The notes beneath the pieces are model-generated. The model did no database searches, was not told where the DNA came from, and worked only from the letters and a program-made list of their open reading frames with translations. Made by a program: the position numbers and the translations under genes. From positions 1,375,411-1,439,410 of the forward strand of contig JAQFVV010000050.1 of the NCBI GenBank assembly GCA_028023455.1: DNA of 64,000 bases. The letters run 5' to 3'. The stretch comes from Epiperipatus broadwayi. Lineage: Eukaryota; Onychophora; Udeonychophora; Euonychophora; Peripatidae. Below, piece after piece: positions 1 to 13,033 of the stretch (its first letter is position 1; each line of letters starts with the position of its first letter).

Positions 1-1742
1 TCCACACAAGGGGGCGCCAGATACGATTATTTAAGTGGATTTTAATTACTCGCATCACCTTACATCATGTCAAAACGATTTCGAAGTCTAATCCCACCCA
101 CTAGCTCAAAACTCCCAGCATGGACCAATAAGGTTTCTCAAGGCCGCTACATGATTGTTTCGAGGACGACTCCTCCCGGAAAAGACGCATTGTCCGCTAA
201 TGAAAAATCAGCATGGTTTTCTAATTAGTCGATTACAGCATAAGATTCATTTATTGGTTGTCACTGACCAATGAGGTGGTTCGCTTACGCCCCGAACACT
301 AGGCTTACAAGTTCATCCCCCCGATCTATCGTATATAACATACTTATTTGACGTTTACTTCGATTGATTATAGACCCGCCCGCTCTTAAATCTATCTTAA
401 CTAAGGTTAAATAAGAAACATCGTGACTTACGGCACGATGTTGACATAATTAATAAAGTAAATAAATTGAAATGAAATTTACACTTAACTAAATATACTT
501 CAAAGATAAGTCATTAAAGAATAATAAACTACGGTTTTGAGTGTGTGTGAAAAGATTTGAGAATGCTCGACTTGATTAGAGATTGAACAAATTTATTAAA
601 TATGAAAAGAAAACATTATTAATTGGTTTATTACACACGCGCACATACATTCACGCTCACAGAGAATCAGAATTAAACATAACATAATGTGATTATCGAG
701 ATAAAGTTCCTTTCTATTTGAGAAAAATATCTTATCTTTCCTTAGATTCACTTAAGTTCAAAGTTCATGTTTACAAAGTTCTATTACAAAGATAAATTAT
801 CATGATGAGGAAAGTTTTAAGATTTGTTTGAGCAAATTTATGTTGGTTAATTATGAGATTGCCTGACGAGTTTATAAATTGAGTGAGTGAACATAATATA
901 AAACATATTTACCTAGGATTTGATCTGGTTTTCCGCTGCTTCAAGTGTCACGAGGATTTGAACGCAGGTGATGCTTTTCTTGCTGGAGTGATTTGCTTGT
1001 TTACAACGAATATCGATTGGTCTGGATGAGTTTGGGTATTTCACGGAACATTACGATTATTAGGAGCATTAACTTCACACGACGATGTTATCGAGATTTC
1101 ATAGCTTCGGAGATATTTCAGTAGCGGAGCGCCGATCAATCGCTGAAGGGTTTATTAGCCCCTCATGACAATCGACGCTCTTGGTATTAATTTCATAATG
1201 ATCATCTTAAATACTGAGGAATAAATCAAGCTAATTCAGAACAACTCTATTGTTAAAATAAAAGCATAAGCATCGGAATAAAATGAGCAGGTGATAACTC
1301 GGAATACACAGAATCGGAAAACAAAACTGAATCACCGTATCAATTGAACTGAATCGAGCGAATCGAACCATTGAATAGGTTTTGACTGGTATTTATAAAG
1401 GTTGATCCTTATCTTGGGATCCAATCTACCCCCATAGTTCCCTGTTCCTGGAGTTGTCGTTCAGGTCCGCGTTTGAGGTATCTGTGCACTCACTCTTTGT
1501 GCTAAAGGCAATATTTATTTTGAGACAATCTCATTTTGCAATCTCACTCAACCAACCTTATCCTTCACACCTCGAATGCATGCGTGTGTGCGTGTGTTTT
1601 ACCAGAACAATACAAGCTATATTAAATTTAGAAGTCGAGCATTTTATCTTTTCCTCAAATCTTTTCTATAAGTTTTATTCTAGCTAAAACTATATTTCTA
1701 AAATAAACATTTTTAACTACCCCGTGGTGTCTTTGATTGACA
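1..1742. other. No recognised gene; comparatively GC-richer leading segment
   Basis: The first ~460 bases and roughly 900-1450 are visibly richer in G and C than most of the window. They contain no open frame with recognisable protein similarity. A small perfect hairpin lies at 417-442. The segment could be the edge of an old mobile element cut by the window start, or unique host DNA; nothing here decides between the two. Confidence 0.4.
417..442. other. Small perfect hairpin, 9-bp stem and 8-nt loop
   Basis: AACATCGTG at 417-425 pairs perfectly with CACGATGTT at 434-442 across the loop ACTTACGG. No U-tract follows and no gene is nearby, so no function is claimed. Confidence 0.6.
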
Positions 1743-1815
1743 ATTATATTTTACTATTTAGGAGAGCATATTATATTTTATTATTTAGGAGAGCAAATTA
1801 TATTTTGTTATTATT
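1743..1815. repeat. Short tandem repeat, 27-bp unit, about 2.5 copies
   Basis: A 26-bp block ending in TTTAGGAGAGCA occurs at 1743-1768 and again at 1770-1795 with one mismatch. A third copy begins at 1797 and degenerates. It lies in non-coding AT-rich sequence. Confidence 0.75.
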
Positions 1816-4569
1816 TTTTTTTTTTATCGTCTGAAAGCTTTAATCATTTAATTAGACGTTTACCGTCTGTATTTTATCAATGTGTTTTATAAATGTATTT
1901 ATGGGAGGAAGAAAACTATTACAAGTTACGAAAATAAAATTACGAGTGTTTTAGGTTGCTTGCTGGTGTGTGTGTGTTTATCGATTTGTCCCGTTCTGAT
2001 CTATGCTTCTCGATTTAATGCTGATGTAACGCTGTCTCGTTACAATATATATGAACCTCCTTGTCCTTCTAGTTAAACTGAATGATGTTTGGTATAGAAA
2101 AAAAAAGGGTTAGAAAATAAAATAAATAATAAGGGTTGATACCAGCAAGAAAGAAAAACAAGCTCCACAACTTTATATTTAAGACATACATTGAGACACA
2201 TTAAGTGTCCAAATTTTAATGGTAAATATAAAATTTGAACTTTTTAAGGTAGGGGGTAATGTGAGAGTACCATATGAGTCTCACCTAAAACAATTTGTGT
2301 TTCTTTGTGAATTTAACTGTGTCTATATTGAATCAACAGATATAAATAACTTACACCTATCTTAAGCTTTTCATATATCAGATACATAAACTAGTTAGTA
2401 TTAAAAGAATAATTCTAAAAATGAATAATTCTAGTTTATTTATACACACACATAAATAAAATGTTTCTAAGTAATAGTATTTTTTTTGTTAAACTAAAAC
2501 TTGACATTTGACAAAGCCTTAAGTCAACATTGCATTTTTATCAGTTGAAACAAAGGAAATAAACATTTGGGGTTCATTACAAATTGTATATTTTAAACAA
2601 TAGAACATGAGCATGATTATGTGATATCCTTACTGAAATTAATCTAGTATAAAAATGAACTAATATTGTTATAACAATTATCTTCTATTTAGTTATCAAG
2701 GCAAGAACTACATCTGTAAATTTAAATATGTTCGAATTTAGAACACATTTAAGAAAAATTAAAAAAAGATTCAATATTACTGCCTTTTAATATTATAAAG
2801 AACTATAGAAAAATAATCAATGAAATTAACAAGGTTATAAAAGTTATCAACATCTTCGAAATGAGCTTTCAAAATATATATTTAAGAAGACAAAAATTTA
2901 TAAAGATGTTCTTTGGCTAGATAATTTATGCCAGGGATTTCTGTTGATGTTTTAAACCTGAACATGTAAATTTATTCTTACTTAATCAATGCCTAAAATA
3001 TAATCGTCATAATTCTCATTTAAAAAGCTGCCTTAATATTGGAGTATTATATTGAAGAAGATGTTAAATATTTTACTACGCAAATATTTAAAGAATGAAT
3101 ATCTGGATTGCCTCTTCGAAGGATGATCAATGAACTTTATGTTTCAACATTCATCGTCATTTTATTTCATTTAAGGAGGGATATAAAACCGTTATTCTTT
3201 CTCATCTTGGATTACTTCATTGTGTATTTTAATAACCCTTAAACTTTATTTCCTTTGTGGATAATTATATTTACTTAGAAAAATTACTTCGTATATTAAA
3301 GTAGAGAACTGATAAGATGAACACTTTATTTTTTTTATTTATTTAATACAATTTATATGTTGATATTTTGATTTATACTCTGATGGAAATGACAGCTGAC
3401 TAAGGTAAACGTTTTTAAATTATTTCAATTTGGAAGTAAGTTTTATTATATTCCAAATTGAATTTTACATGACAATTAACATAATATATTTTTAAACATA
3501 CATAACTAATATCAGAATACATTCTATTATTAATCTAGTGTGAATGGATGTTATCGTATATAGACATACAATACACACTGAATCATTTTAATGACACAAT
3601 AGGTAGATTTATAATGTATCATGTGTATTATTTATTATACGCATGATTTTAAATTATATATATATATATATATGTAAATGATTACATTATTTTTTTTGTA
3701 TATTAAATAAGTTATTAGTGTATATCTATAAGCACAGATTATAATTCTAAATTTTAATGTTTTTATGTGATAATATTTTTGTTTTTTATTACGGATTAAA
3801 ATGTGTTAAACTTGATTTTAAAATTAAACAGGTCTCGTTTGTTTATTTTATTTAGTCATTTTATAAAACCAATAATTATAAATATACATACTCATGCATA
3901 TATATGTTAAATCAACTTAGTGATTTAATATTTATAAAGAAGTTATATATAGCTTATATTAAATTTATTATTACTATGGGATATTTGTGGAAATGCCTGA
4001 AGAGAGTCGATTGCAATTTCTACTCTGAGCTCGAATTCCGAGAGTAACGAGGTTATTAATAGAGGAGTGGATTGGATTATATTTTAAATCACATCATCCA
4101 TGGCATTCTATAAGAAGACACAAAGTCTGACTGTAGGTAGATGCGACTTCCTCAAGTCCTGAAAAGGATCATCCCGTTATAATATATAAATGTATTGTTG
4201 TTATTATCATTAGTAAAATTTATTTATTTTATTTTGATAAATAATTTGTAGCCATAATCAAGATGCATTTTGAGAGGTAATTTATTATATTAATATTTCA
4301 TATATTATATGTGAGTCTTTATATAAACAAAAAAAAATCTCTTTATCATTTATGAGCTTATTAGATGAAAATATTTATCTAAATTATTATAATCTAGTGA
4401 CAAATCTCTCATTAGATTCTGAAGAATAGACATGATATAGAGGAATATATCATTTTTTTGTTCAGAATTGAGAATAACCTATAATATAATAGACATCAGT
4501 TTAAGAAGTCTGCAAGTTCTAATTTAAATTCATTTAAATGTTTCTGAAAATTAGGAATATCAACTTAAA
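1816..4569. other. Gene-free AT-rich stretch
   Basis: No convincing coding sequence or RNA gene. A TA dinucleotide run lies at about 3655-3674. A slightly GC-richer patch at about 3980-4170 has no recognisable homology. The short open frame near 1882-2076 has no recognisable motif and looks like chance. Confidence 0.5.
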
Positions 4570-5341
4570 TATTGTTTTTCTTAACAATTTTTGTCTTTCT
4601 AATTTTGCCTTAACATATATCTTACATTTTACTAATTGATGATGACTTCCTGTGTTGAATTTATTAAGGACATAGCAATCTTGGAAATATGTATTTTCTG
4701 TTAGCCAAAATATAATCCAATTCTGCTGTACCTTCGTTTGGATGCTTCCATGTCCATTTCATTCTAACATTTTTCTCAAAAAACGAATTCATAATATAAA
4801 GATTTTTTTCCTGTAAACTCCACAAGTCAATGTCTTCTCTTATTTCTATTACCATAATCAAATTTACTTACACCACTTTCATTTTTTTTTTACCAATTCT
4901 AGCATTAACATCACCCACAACAACTTTAAAATTTTGTTTAGTGTGACCAAAAACCTTTTGTACATCCTTATAAAAATATTGTACTACTTTATCACTATAA
5001 GACCTTGTTGGGGTATAAACCTGAATTATCTGCATTTGGTATCTACAATTAAGTTGAATAACTAATCTTGGTTCTATTTCCAATACACCAATAAACTCCA
5101 CAATGTTGTTATTCCACGTTTTATTCATAAAGAATCATACTTCACTTGTACTTCCAATATTTGTACCTTTGTAGTAGAGTACATGTCCACTTTTTAAATT
5201 GATTGTCTCTTCATCTTTTCTTCTCACTTCACCAAGTACAGTAATATCCCATTTATTATGAGACAGTTCTTCCAATTCTTGCAATCTTATTTTACTTGAA
5301 TATGATCTACAATTGTAAGTATCTAAATAAAAGGTCAACAT
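4570..5341 (-). pseudogene. Dead non-LTR retrotransposon fragment, APE-type endonuclease domain (RTE/CFDP2-like)
   Basis: Read on the minus strand, this encodes most of the N-terminal endonuclease domain typical of RTE-type LINEs, often annotated as craniofacial development protein 2-like. Visible motifs in order: the N-terminal TYNCRS block, WDITVLGEVRRK, LKSGHVLYYKG, IIQVYTPTRSYSD, VVVGDVNARIGKK, MKWTWKHPN and AELDYILANRK. The frame is broken three times: a TGA at 5135-5137 where the family usually has Gly in the GVGF block, a TAA at 4868-4870, and a frameshift near 4685. After the shift, a VLNKFNTGSHHQLV stretch continues. The family normally has SDH in this last motif, so a catalytic Asp appears lost. 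No RT domain follows, so the copy is also truncated at its 3' side. It is certainly non-functional; only the clade is uncertain. Confidence 0.85.
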
Positions 5342-5344
5342 TTA

Positions 5345-6945
5345 ATGGCAGCCTGATTCTGCAATCAAGGGATTCTTAACACTCACCACCTTTGACCACC
5401 AACTATTTTCTTGGCTGGTGATATTATACCCTTCTGGGAATCAGGACCATGATTTTTGTCTATCATGATTGTATATGTATATTAGAAAAAAAATTCATTC
5501 ACACACACATTCATTCTGTATTATCAAGCAACTCAGAAGAAAGACCATGATATTTCTTGATCTTAAACTCAGAAGTGAAAATCCAATACACTCGCTACAC
5601 TGGCTAATGCATATTGGTGAGCAGCCTATCCATGTTTTACACTATATGAATAATCATATAATAATAACAGCTGCAAATACAAGAATTTATGAAGTGAACA
5701 TAAGGCATTTGCCCTGATCAGTTCTTTTAAGGTTTCCAAGAAGAATCAAAGGATCTCCTTTTAGTTAACAGCAAACTTTTTTCTGCATCATATAAATGAT
5801 TTTAGGTAAAAAGATAAAATGGTCCATTTTTTTCTCTTAAAATTTTTTTGTCTTATGCTTTGGATTGACAGTATTTGATTTACTTAATAAATCAATGTTG
5901 GGGTATTATGTATTATATAGTATCCAACTTGTTAAGAGCTATTTGTAAATTCATTATATAACCTTTATAATACAAGCTTGTTAAATTCAGTCGTGTGACA
6001 TTTGATTTGATTTCTTTGTAATTTTATTTTTTGCCATTAAGACATTGGTGATTTTATATTGCTAAAGCTATTAATATATTGGGTATCTGAACTTGGTTCA
6101 GTCCCATATGGCTATTTAAGTTACATAAAAAGATTGGAAGACCATGAATGTCTAAAAATTTCAGATTTTCTATTTAATAGTTATCTATTAGATGAAGTGC
6201 TGGAATTTTCCTGGTATTTTAAATCTAATGCTTGAATATCCTAGCACCTCACTGAGTAAGTCAGTTACAAAAACCAGTCTGTGGTTAGGGATATACTGAA
6301 AAGCCTCTTAAGAGCTATTTGCACGAACATTATATGATATATACATATTATATTTAAAGTTTTTACAGTTATATGATGTAAATAAAATAGGTTTTGGGTT
6401 AAATAGTGTGCTAGTATAGATTAATTTTCATCATTTCACTGAAATAGTATCTGCCATTGTCAAGGTTAATTTTTCAAAAAAAAAAACCCATTAGATCTCA
6501 AATAGTAACAAGGTATATAAATATAAAACATTGATGATATTTAAATAGTTTGGAAAAATAATAAATTTATAAAAAAAATGGATATGTAATGCAAAAAAGA
6601 ATTGGTATTACAAAAGGGGTAGGAAAAGTTTATAAAATTAATTGCAGTCATTAGAAATATAATAAAGGGGAATAAAACAAAAACTACAAAAAAGGATCAT
6701 ATGTTTTTTTTTATGATTCTAGTCATAAAATTGTGAAAAAAAAAAGTCAAATAATAAAATATATTAAAAATTATAAAGAAAGAAAATGTTTTTGAATGTT
6801 ATATATATATATTTATGAAAATATAAACAAATGTATAAACATGTCTGTACAATTAGATGCAAAATAGTCTTTATTAGGCAATTGGAAATTTTTAAAATGT
6901 AATTATAATATTATTTTTTGTAAATTTGAAATATAAACTGGAAAA
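5345..6945. other. Gene-free AT-rich stretch
   Basis: Up to about 5460 may be the decayed 5' continuation of the neighbouring endonuclease fragment. Beyond that I see only AT-rich sequence with A and T runs. The 82-codon frame at 5469-5717 has no recognisable motif. Confidence 0.5.
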
Positions 6946-6950
6946 TTAGA

Positions 6951-7239
<289 letters not shown>

Positions 7240-7299
7240 ATAATTAATCTTTATGTATGTATTTTACTTTTAATATTTTTAATACAATAATTTGAATGC

Positions 7300-9400
7300 T
7301 GTCCATTTGATGGTAATGGATATAGAAAAGATGTTAGATGTGAAGAACATAGTAATAACAAACATTAAACATTTAGTAATGGAAATATTAGATTTACAGA
7401 AAATGAAATGAATGAGGCAAGGAAACAATTGAAAAGTGGAAATGCAAGAGCTTTAATGTATGGGCAGCAGAGATGGTGATGAATTTAAAAAATAGGGCAA
7501 AATTAAACCTTTTATCATGTTTTAATAAGATGACACAAAGAGAGATTTACCAGATAGTTGGAGTAATACAAGAGTAAGGTTACTCTTTAATGGAAAGAGT
7601 AAGGATCATAGAAAGTTAAGTAATTATAGATTGATAATGATAATGTCAGTGTAATGTAAAATTTTTGCATATATATGGGTGGAAAGGTTGCAAAATGGAT
7701 GAAAAAAATAATGTAGTGTGAGAATTTCAAGAAGATTTTTGATCAGATAGGCATATAGGGGATAGTTTATTTGCAGTTATTCAATTTATAGATATGAGTA
7801 GGAGTACAGGTAGACAGTTATATATAGTTTTTATAGATAGAGAGAAGGCATATGATAGAGTAAATAGAAATAAATTATAGGTGAGTTTAATAAATTTGGG
7901 AATAAATGGAGTTTTAGTGGATCTTATTAAGTGATTTGTGGAAATAATTAGTATACGCATCAATTAAAAAATATAGAAACAGTTAAAGTAAAGAATGGGC
8001 TGGGACTAAGGCAAGGATACCCTATGTCACCTATTTTGTTTTTGCTATATTTGAGAGACAGTAATAGAAAGACTAGGAAGAGAAATAAATACTATCAATA
8101 GTTGGCAAGGGAATAGGTACATTATTGGATCTTTATTTGTGGATATCTTTTTGTGCACAGAAAATATGGAAAAATATGAAAGTTATGTTAAACACATGCA
8201 CAAGGGTGGGTAAACAGATGGGAATTAAATTTCGTGAAGAAAATCAAAGTAATGGTGATAAATACTGTGGAAAAAGAAATTGTTTGGATGAATGGGAAAA
8301 AAATTGATAAATGAAGCAAAGAAAAGAAAGGGAATGATAAAAAATTAACAATGTTTTCATACAATAAATATGATGTAGCTAGAATTGTATGGAAGGGAGT
8401 GACAGTAGCATAATTAGATTATGGTATGTGTTAAGTGTTAGTAAAAGGATGTTAGATTACTTAGAAAAAGTACAAACAGAAGTAGGATGACATGCATTAG
8501 ATGCAGGTGTGTGGATTGCAAAGAAGGCAATTCAAGGAGAAATCAGATGGTCATGTTTTTTATATGACAGATGCAAAAAGCAAAATGAAAATGTTCAGTA
8601 GATTGCAACTTATGGACAATAAGAGAGTAGCCAAAATAGTATTTAATTGGGTTATGAGAAAAGAACAGGAAACAAGATGGATAAGAAAGGTAGTATGGTA
8701 TGCAGAAGATTTGTGTAAAGAATTTATGTCAATATACTTATGCAAAAGGTGGGATGATTGTGTTAGAAGAATTGTTGAGTATTATAGTCACAAGTAATAG
8801 AATAGAAGAATAGATGAATTAATAAAAATAGGGAGTTGGAGATATGAAAACATAGTATGGAGAGTAAAAATGTTTAAATATATAGAAGTAAGCAGAATAT
8901 TAGGTACAATTTAATTTATGATAATAGCAAGGAAAATAGTTTACTGTTTAAGGCTTGAACAGGATCTTTAGCAACAATAGAATAAACACAATCATGAAAA
9001 AGTATGAGTGATTTAGTCTGCAAGTTACATAAGAAAGGCGTAGAAAATATTAGGCATTAGTTAATTGAATGTAAAGGCTTGCAAGCAAAAAGGGTACAAA
9101 CATCGAAGTTGTGGAAGAATAAATATAAACAAAGTGATTATATAAAAAGTGTGTTCTTGAGTTTTATGCTGGATTTGGGGAAAGATAAGGAGGATTTAGA
9201 TATAAAGGTCATAGAGTTGACAAAAATTATGTAGTGGAAATGGGATGAAGCAGGATAGTGAAGAATATGGGAAAAACTTAATGTGGGCAATGGAAAGGGA
9301 AGGTGGTTAACAGGTGGCTCTGGGCATAGTGCCAGAGAGATGCCTGACTTTGAAAAAAATAAGCCAAAGTGCATCACATCGTCATATCATGTGTTTGTAC
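7300..9400 (+). pseudogene. Dead non-LTR retrotransposon with reverse transcriptase and C-terminal zinc-knuckle remnant
   Basis: Translating piecewise gives a recognisable non-LTR RT. A PDSW-like and NYR block lies near 7545-7640. Motif A (FIDREKAYDRVNR) is at about 7828-7870 and motif B (GLGLRQGYPMSPILF) at about 7995-8040. The catalytic box at about 8135-8150 reads FVDI instead of the FADD expected, so the active site is lost. Next come a GKQMGIKF block (about 8208-8230), an LEKVQTEVG block (about 8463-8490), and a C-terminal CxxC...H...C-type segment at 9019-9076 in which one Cys has become His. Many stops and frameshifts interrupt it. The 3' region (about 9240-9395) matches, in opposite orientation, the 3' ends of the copies at 30.7 and 31.2 kb and ends in a CATCACATC-type tail. 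The family is clear; the clade was not assigned. The 5' boundary is approximate. Confidence 0.85.
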
Positions 9401-9968
9401 AAAGAAATCTTATTGATAAAATTCACCATATAAAGAATGAAAACATTGTTTGCTGTTTTGAATAAATTTTATTTATTTTTGAGTTGTTTATTATTATTTT
9501 TGTTAAATATGTAAAAATATTTTAGCTTTTATCATAAAGACAACATTATGAACAATTTTTAATCTTGAAAATTGAGTTTGAAATAAAATATAAATAATTA
9601 CTTATTTAGTACGTCTGAAGGCTTAAATAATAAAAAATAAAAGCTTTGAACTCTGCGTATAGCCTCCGTCTTTAGAATGGACCATAATTATCCACACTCT
9701 TCCAAGCATGTGATATATGCATATAATCACTTTATAATTAGGCTGTCTGAAGTGATATAATTTTTATTACGCTATTATAAGAGCTAAAAAGACTTACTAA
9801 ATGTCTATACATTTTTAATCTCGTAAAACATGTTTAATTAATTTAATGTCATCAAAAATTAATGAAATCCATTACGCTGTTCTTTCATATAACGCAAAGT
9901 AAATAATAAAAAGCATATACAGCAGCTATATTAATATATATATATATAACAATTATACATAAAAAACA
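9400..9968. other. Gene-free AT-rich stretch
   Basis: Nothing recognisable. A short TA run lies near 9930-9948. Confidence 0.5.
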
Positions 9969-10076
9969 TTTTTTTCTCATATGTCATAGCATCTGCTGGG
10001 ACGCGAACCCACACCCGTCTGCAACCAACTACTTGCTTGCAAGGCGGGTGCGATGACCTTTCGGCTATTTCATCAC
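9969..10076 (-). mobile_element. tRNA-derived SINE, family A (TTGCAAG subtype)
   Basis: On the minus strand this reads as a tRNA-like head with a GTGGGTTCGCGTCCC B-box/T-arm-like core, a terminal ATGCTATGACATATGA block and a short A tail (T run at 9970-9976 on plus). It aligns by eye with copies at 12.9, 28.9, 32.2, 48.9 and 51.4 kb. This copy and those at 32.2 and 51.4 kb share a GCCTTGCAAGCAAG block where the others have a TTTTCAA-type loop, defining two subtypes. Such SINEs are transcribed by RNA polymerase III and mobilised in trans by a LINE; the partner LINE is not identifiable here. Confidence 0.8.
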
Positions 10077-10850
10077 TAAAAGATGATTAAATGCGTTTTA
10101 TGTATAATTATTTTAATACGTATACAGCTGTTGTATATGATTTTTATTATTTATTATAATTAATATCACTTAATTAGCGTATTTTTAACTCTAATAATAA
10201 ATATAAATTTATGTACATTTTTTTTATAAATATTTTTCGCCAATATCAACCTCTAAGATGTGCTCAAAATCAACTCTAAATATGCACTTTGGAGTAAATA
10301 TGAAAATATTTAAAATCAAAGAAATTCGAGAAATAACACACGATATTTTTACAAGTTTTTAAACACTTCATAATATAGACAATGAGTATAATTTGAAGTA
10401 TAAAAATATGTTTGCGTCATATATTAATTCAAAACATTATTTAATTAAGAAAAAACTGAAATATAGATTTTAATGTTATAGAAAGTGACAAATTTGACGA
10501 AAATACTTTTTAAAAATTGAATGAAAAATATTATTAATGAACATCAACTGATGTGAAATACTTTTTATCTACGTCACATTATTAAATAAGTATACTTTTA
10601 AATTAAATTTAAATCACTTTTTCCTTTCATAAATATTAAACAATTAAATATTTTAAAGATGAGTAAATTTTTTTAGCTATGTGTAAGACTACAATAATTA
10701 ATAATACTACACAGATATACTTAATGTTACCTAAAGGTTTGTTAGGATGGAATTTTTGTTGTATTTATATGTTATACTACTTTAATCAAACATTATATAA
10801 AATTTCCAATTAGCACATAGGTTAATATATGCATAAGGTTTTGAGTTGTA
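10077..10850. other. Gene-free AT-rich stretch
   Basis: No gene, RNA or clear repeat seen. Confidence 0.5.
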
Positions 10851-10967
10851 TTATTCTCCTCTCTTCTTCCAGTGTTGCTGGTATGACCCGCATTGTACTA
10901 GCATGGACATTGAACTTCAACCCCTAGAATTAAATTGAACTTTAAGGTAATGCTCTAACCAACTAGT
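10851..10967 (-). mobile_element. tRNA-derived SINE, family B, inverted copy
   Basis: In reverse orientation this carries GGTTAGAGCATTACCTTAAA, an A-box-like start, followed by AGTTCAAT and a downstream GGTTGAAGTTC block in the B-box position. It ends in a GTCATACCAGCAAC and GAAGAAGAG tail region. The same order of blocks is seen on the plus strand at 11019 and 25419. The CTTAAA loop would correspond to an anticodon TAA, suggesting a Leu-type tRNA ancestor. The B box is degraded, so this copy is old. Confidence 0.65.
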
Positions 10968-11014
10968 TGAGTTGATTAGATTGTTATCTTAAAGTTTAAT
11001 ATTCAGAATCTAAG
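10968..11014 (+). mobile_element. SINE family B, head fragment
   Basis: The piece GATTAGATTGTTATCTTAAA continuing into GTTTAATATTCAGAATCTAA matches the head of the neighbouring family B copies and stops before the B box. It sits directly between an inverted copy and a direct copy. Confidence 0.5.
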
Positions 11015-11018
11015 GGTG

Positions 11019-11150
11019 ATCCAGATGGTGAGAGCATTGCCTTAAAGTTCAATATTCAAGAATCTAATGATCAAAGTTTGAATTCCGTGCTAATACTGTA
11101 ACTGGTTAGGCCAGCAAAAAAATGAAGAAGACAGTAAAATAATATCTCTT
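11019..11150 (+). mobile_element. tRNA-derived SINE, family B
   Basis: Contains GGTGAGAGCATTGCCTTAAA (A-box region plus anticodon-like loop), GTTTGAATTCC (B-box-like) and the shared CTGGTTAGGCCAGCAA and GAAGAAGAC tail region. It forms an inverted pair with the copy at 10851-10967. No clean TSD was seen. Confidence 0.65.
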
Positions 11151-12905
11151 GAAATGTTGCACATATATGACAAGAACTGAAGAAAAGGGGAGAATGTTTG
11201 TATATACTAACATTTGTGGGTATTACTAACAGTTATACATAATTGAAAAATTCAAATAAAGTTTAAAATTTTTCTAAAGACTTTTGTTATTTTATGTTAG
11301 CTGATGGAAATAATCCAACATATAAATACAGAAATCCCTAATGTTTATATTATTTTGTTTAGAGGTATACTAATTTGTTCATAACATCAGTACATTGCAG
11401 TTAGTATCTATATTCATTTCTCATAAACTGTGTATCAAATCTGAATGAAATCTGGATTAATATTAATCTAGAATCTTTTTATGATAACCATCCCACAAAT
11501 AATTGAAATATTCATCTGGTTATCATATGATAATGTTTATCAAGCTGCTTTTAGACATGAAGTTAAATGATGATTACAACATCAATTTTTTAATCGAATC
11601 AGTATCATGTTTACTGGTTTTTTCTAGATAGATACTGGAGGGAGAATATGCCTTGAAATGAGCTCTTTAAAAATTGCTTTACCTTTTTACAACTTAAGAG
11701 GAAATAAACTAGAGTATGTGTTTCTGTAATTTAAAATCCAAATTCATTCAATGATTATTCAATCTTCAACAAGATATTAAAAGTGGATAAAAAGCAATCC
11801 CCACTACATATGAAAGTGGTGTCAAGATATCAACATGGTGTGGATATTCAGGCATTTTATGCATCTAACTCACCTGAAATGCAAGGATTGTCTATAAACT
11901 GCATATATAATGAGAGAACGAGAGAGTGATCAAAAATTTTGTACTTATGGGTGGGTATCTTATTGTGATATTGAAATGAGAGAAGCATTTAGAACACTGA
12001 AAATAATTAATGTAAAATTTTTTCAACTTACAATTTTATATGAAAGTCAAGTTTGTTTTATTTGTAACTATATGCCTTAATCTATATTATTTCTCTCTAA
12101 AAAGATGCTAAAAAGGTACACATCTTTATATAAGCTATTTAAAAGTTACTTTATTTTTTTTTTACAATTAAAGAGCAAATGTAGCTCATATATGTTCTTA
12201 TAACATAAAAGCAGAATTAGTGACAATGATTGTTTATGTTTTCACAAAATGGTGATTTGAATAGAAAGCATTTAATACCTTGGATGGGGTTGGACTGATG
12301 AACATTATCAAACAGACAACATGATGGAGAAACTTCAGGTGCTTGATATCTCTAGGTGGTTTGAAGAACAAAGCAGTGGTGGCAATGTTGAACTGCAGTA
12401 CCCCTATAACATTCATAATGAGACTTTTTTCTTTAATTGTTTCTTTATCCTCATATATTATATAATGCTTAGACTTAATGTCAGTAGCCATCCCCTAGTT
12501 CATGAAAACAATTACAAAACCCCCTTGTATGGAACTGTGCACGTCACAGCTCCAGAGACGTGTTTGGTTTTTGTGAGCATGTATAGATCTGCAAACTAAT
12601 AGTAGGTAGAAAGAGCACTGTCACCCACAATGCTGACCCTCTATTTATTTTTGGTAACATTCTCTATAATGATCTTAATAAAGTTTTTTTTTTCTACTTT
12701 TTCTTTCTTTATTCTTGTACAGTATATACACCTTAAGTAGAAAAGTGAAGCAAGAAGAAAGGATTTCACTTTTAAATGAATGGATCACCTGAACTGTAAC
12801 AGTTTAGACTATTAGTAAGTAGAAGAAGTAAATATTATAGTCATATCCAGCAATAATTATTTTAACTTTGTGATGGCATAAAATAATGTCTATACAAGAT
12901 CTTCA
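11151..12905. other. Gene-free AT-rich stretch
   Basis: Two overlapping open frames near 12234-12599 lie on opposite strands, have no recognisable motif and look like chance. No RNA gene or repeat was recognised. Confidence 0.45.
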
Positions 12906-13033
12906 AACAAATGACAATCTGTCAAGCATTGGTGGTTGAGAGGTATGCGATGGCTGCTTTACAAGCAGTTGTCTCGGGTTAGCGGGTTCACTTCTCAGCT
13001 GATGCTATGGCACATGAGAACAAATGACAATCT
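12906..13033 (+). mobile_element. tRNA-derived SINE, family A (TTTACAA subtype), with perfect 15-bp target-site duplication
   Basis: The element proper spans 12921-13018 (98 bp), from GTCAAGCATTGGTGG to GGCACATGAG. It is flanked by identical copies of AACAAATGACAATCT at 12906-12920 and 13019-13033. Inside are a tRNA-like anticodon arm (GGCTGCTTTACAAGCAG) and a GGGTTCACTTC B-box-like block. The perfect direct repeat fixes both ends of the family and shows retrotransposition by target-primed insertion. Only a minimal A tail is present. At under 100 bp it is little more than a tRNA-like domain, unusually compact for a SINE. Confidence 0.88.
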
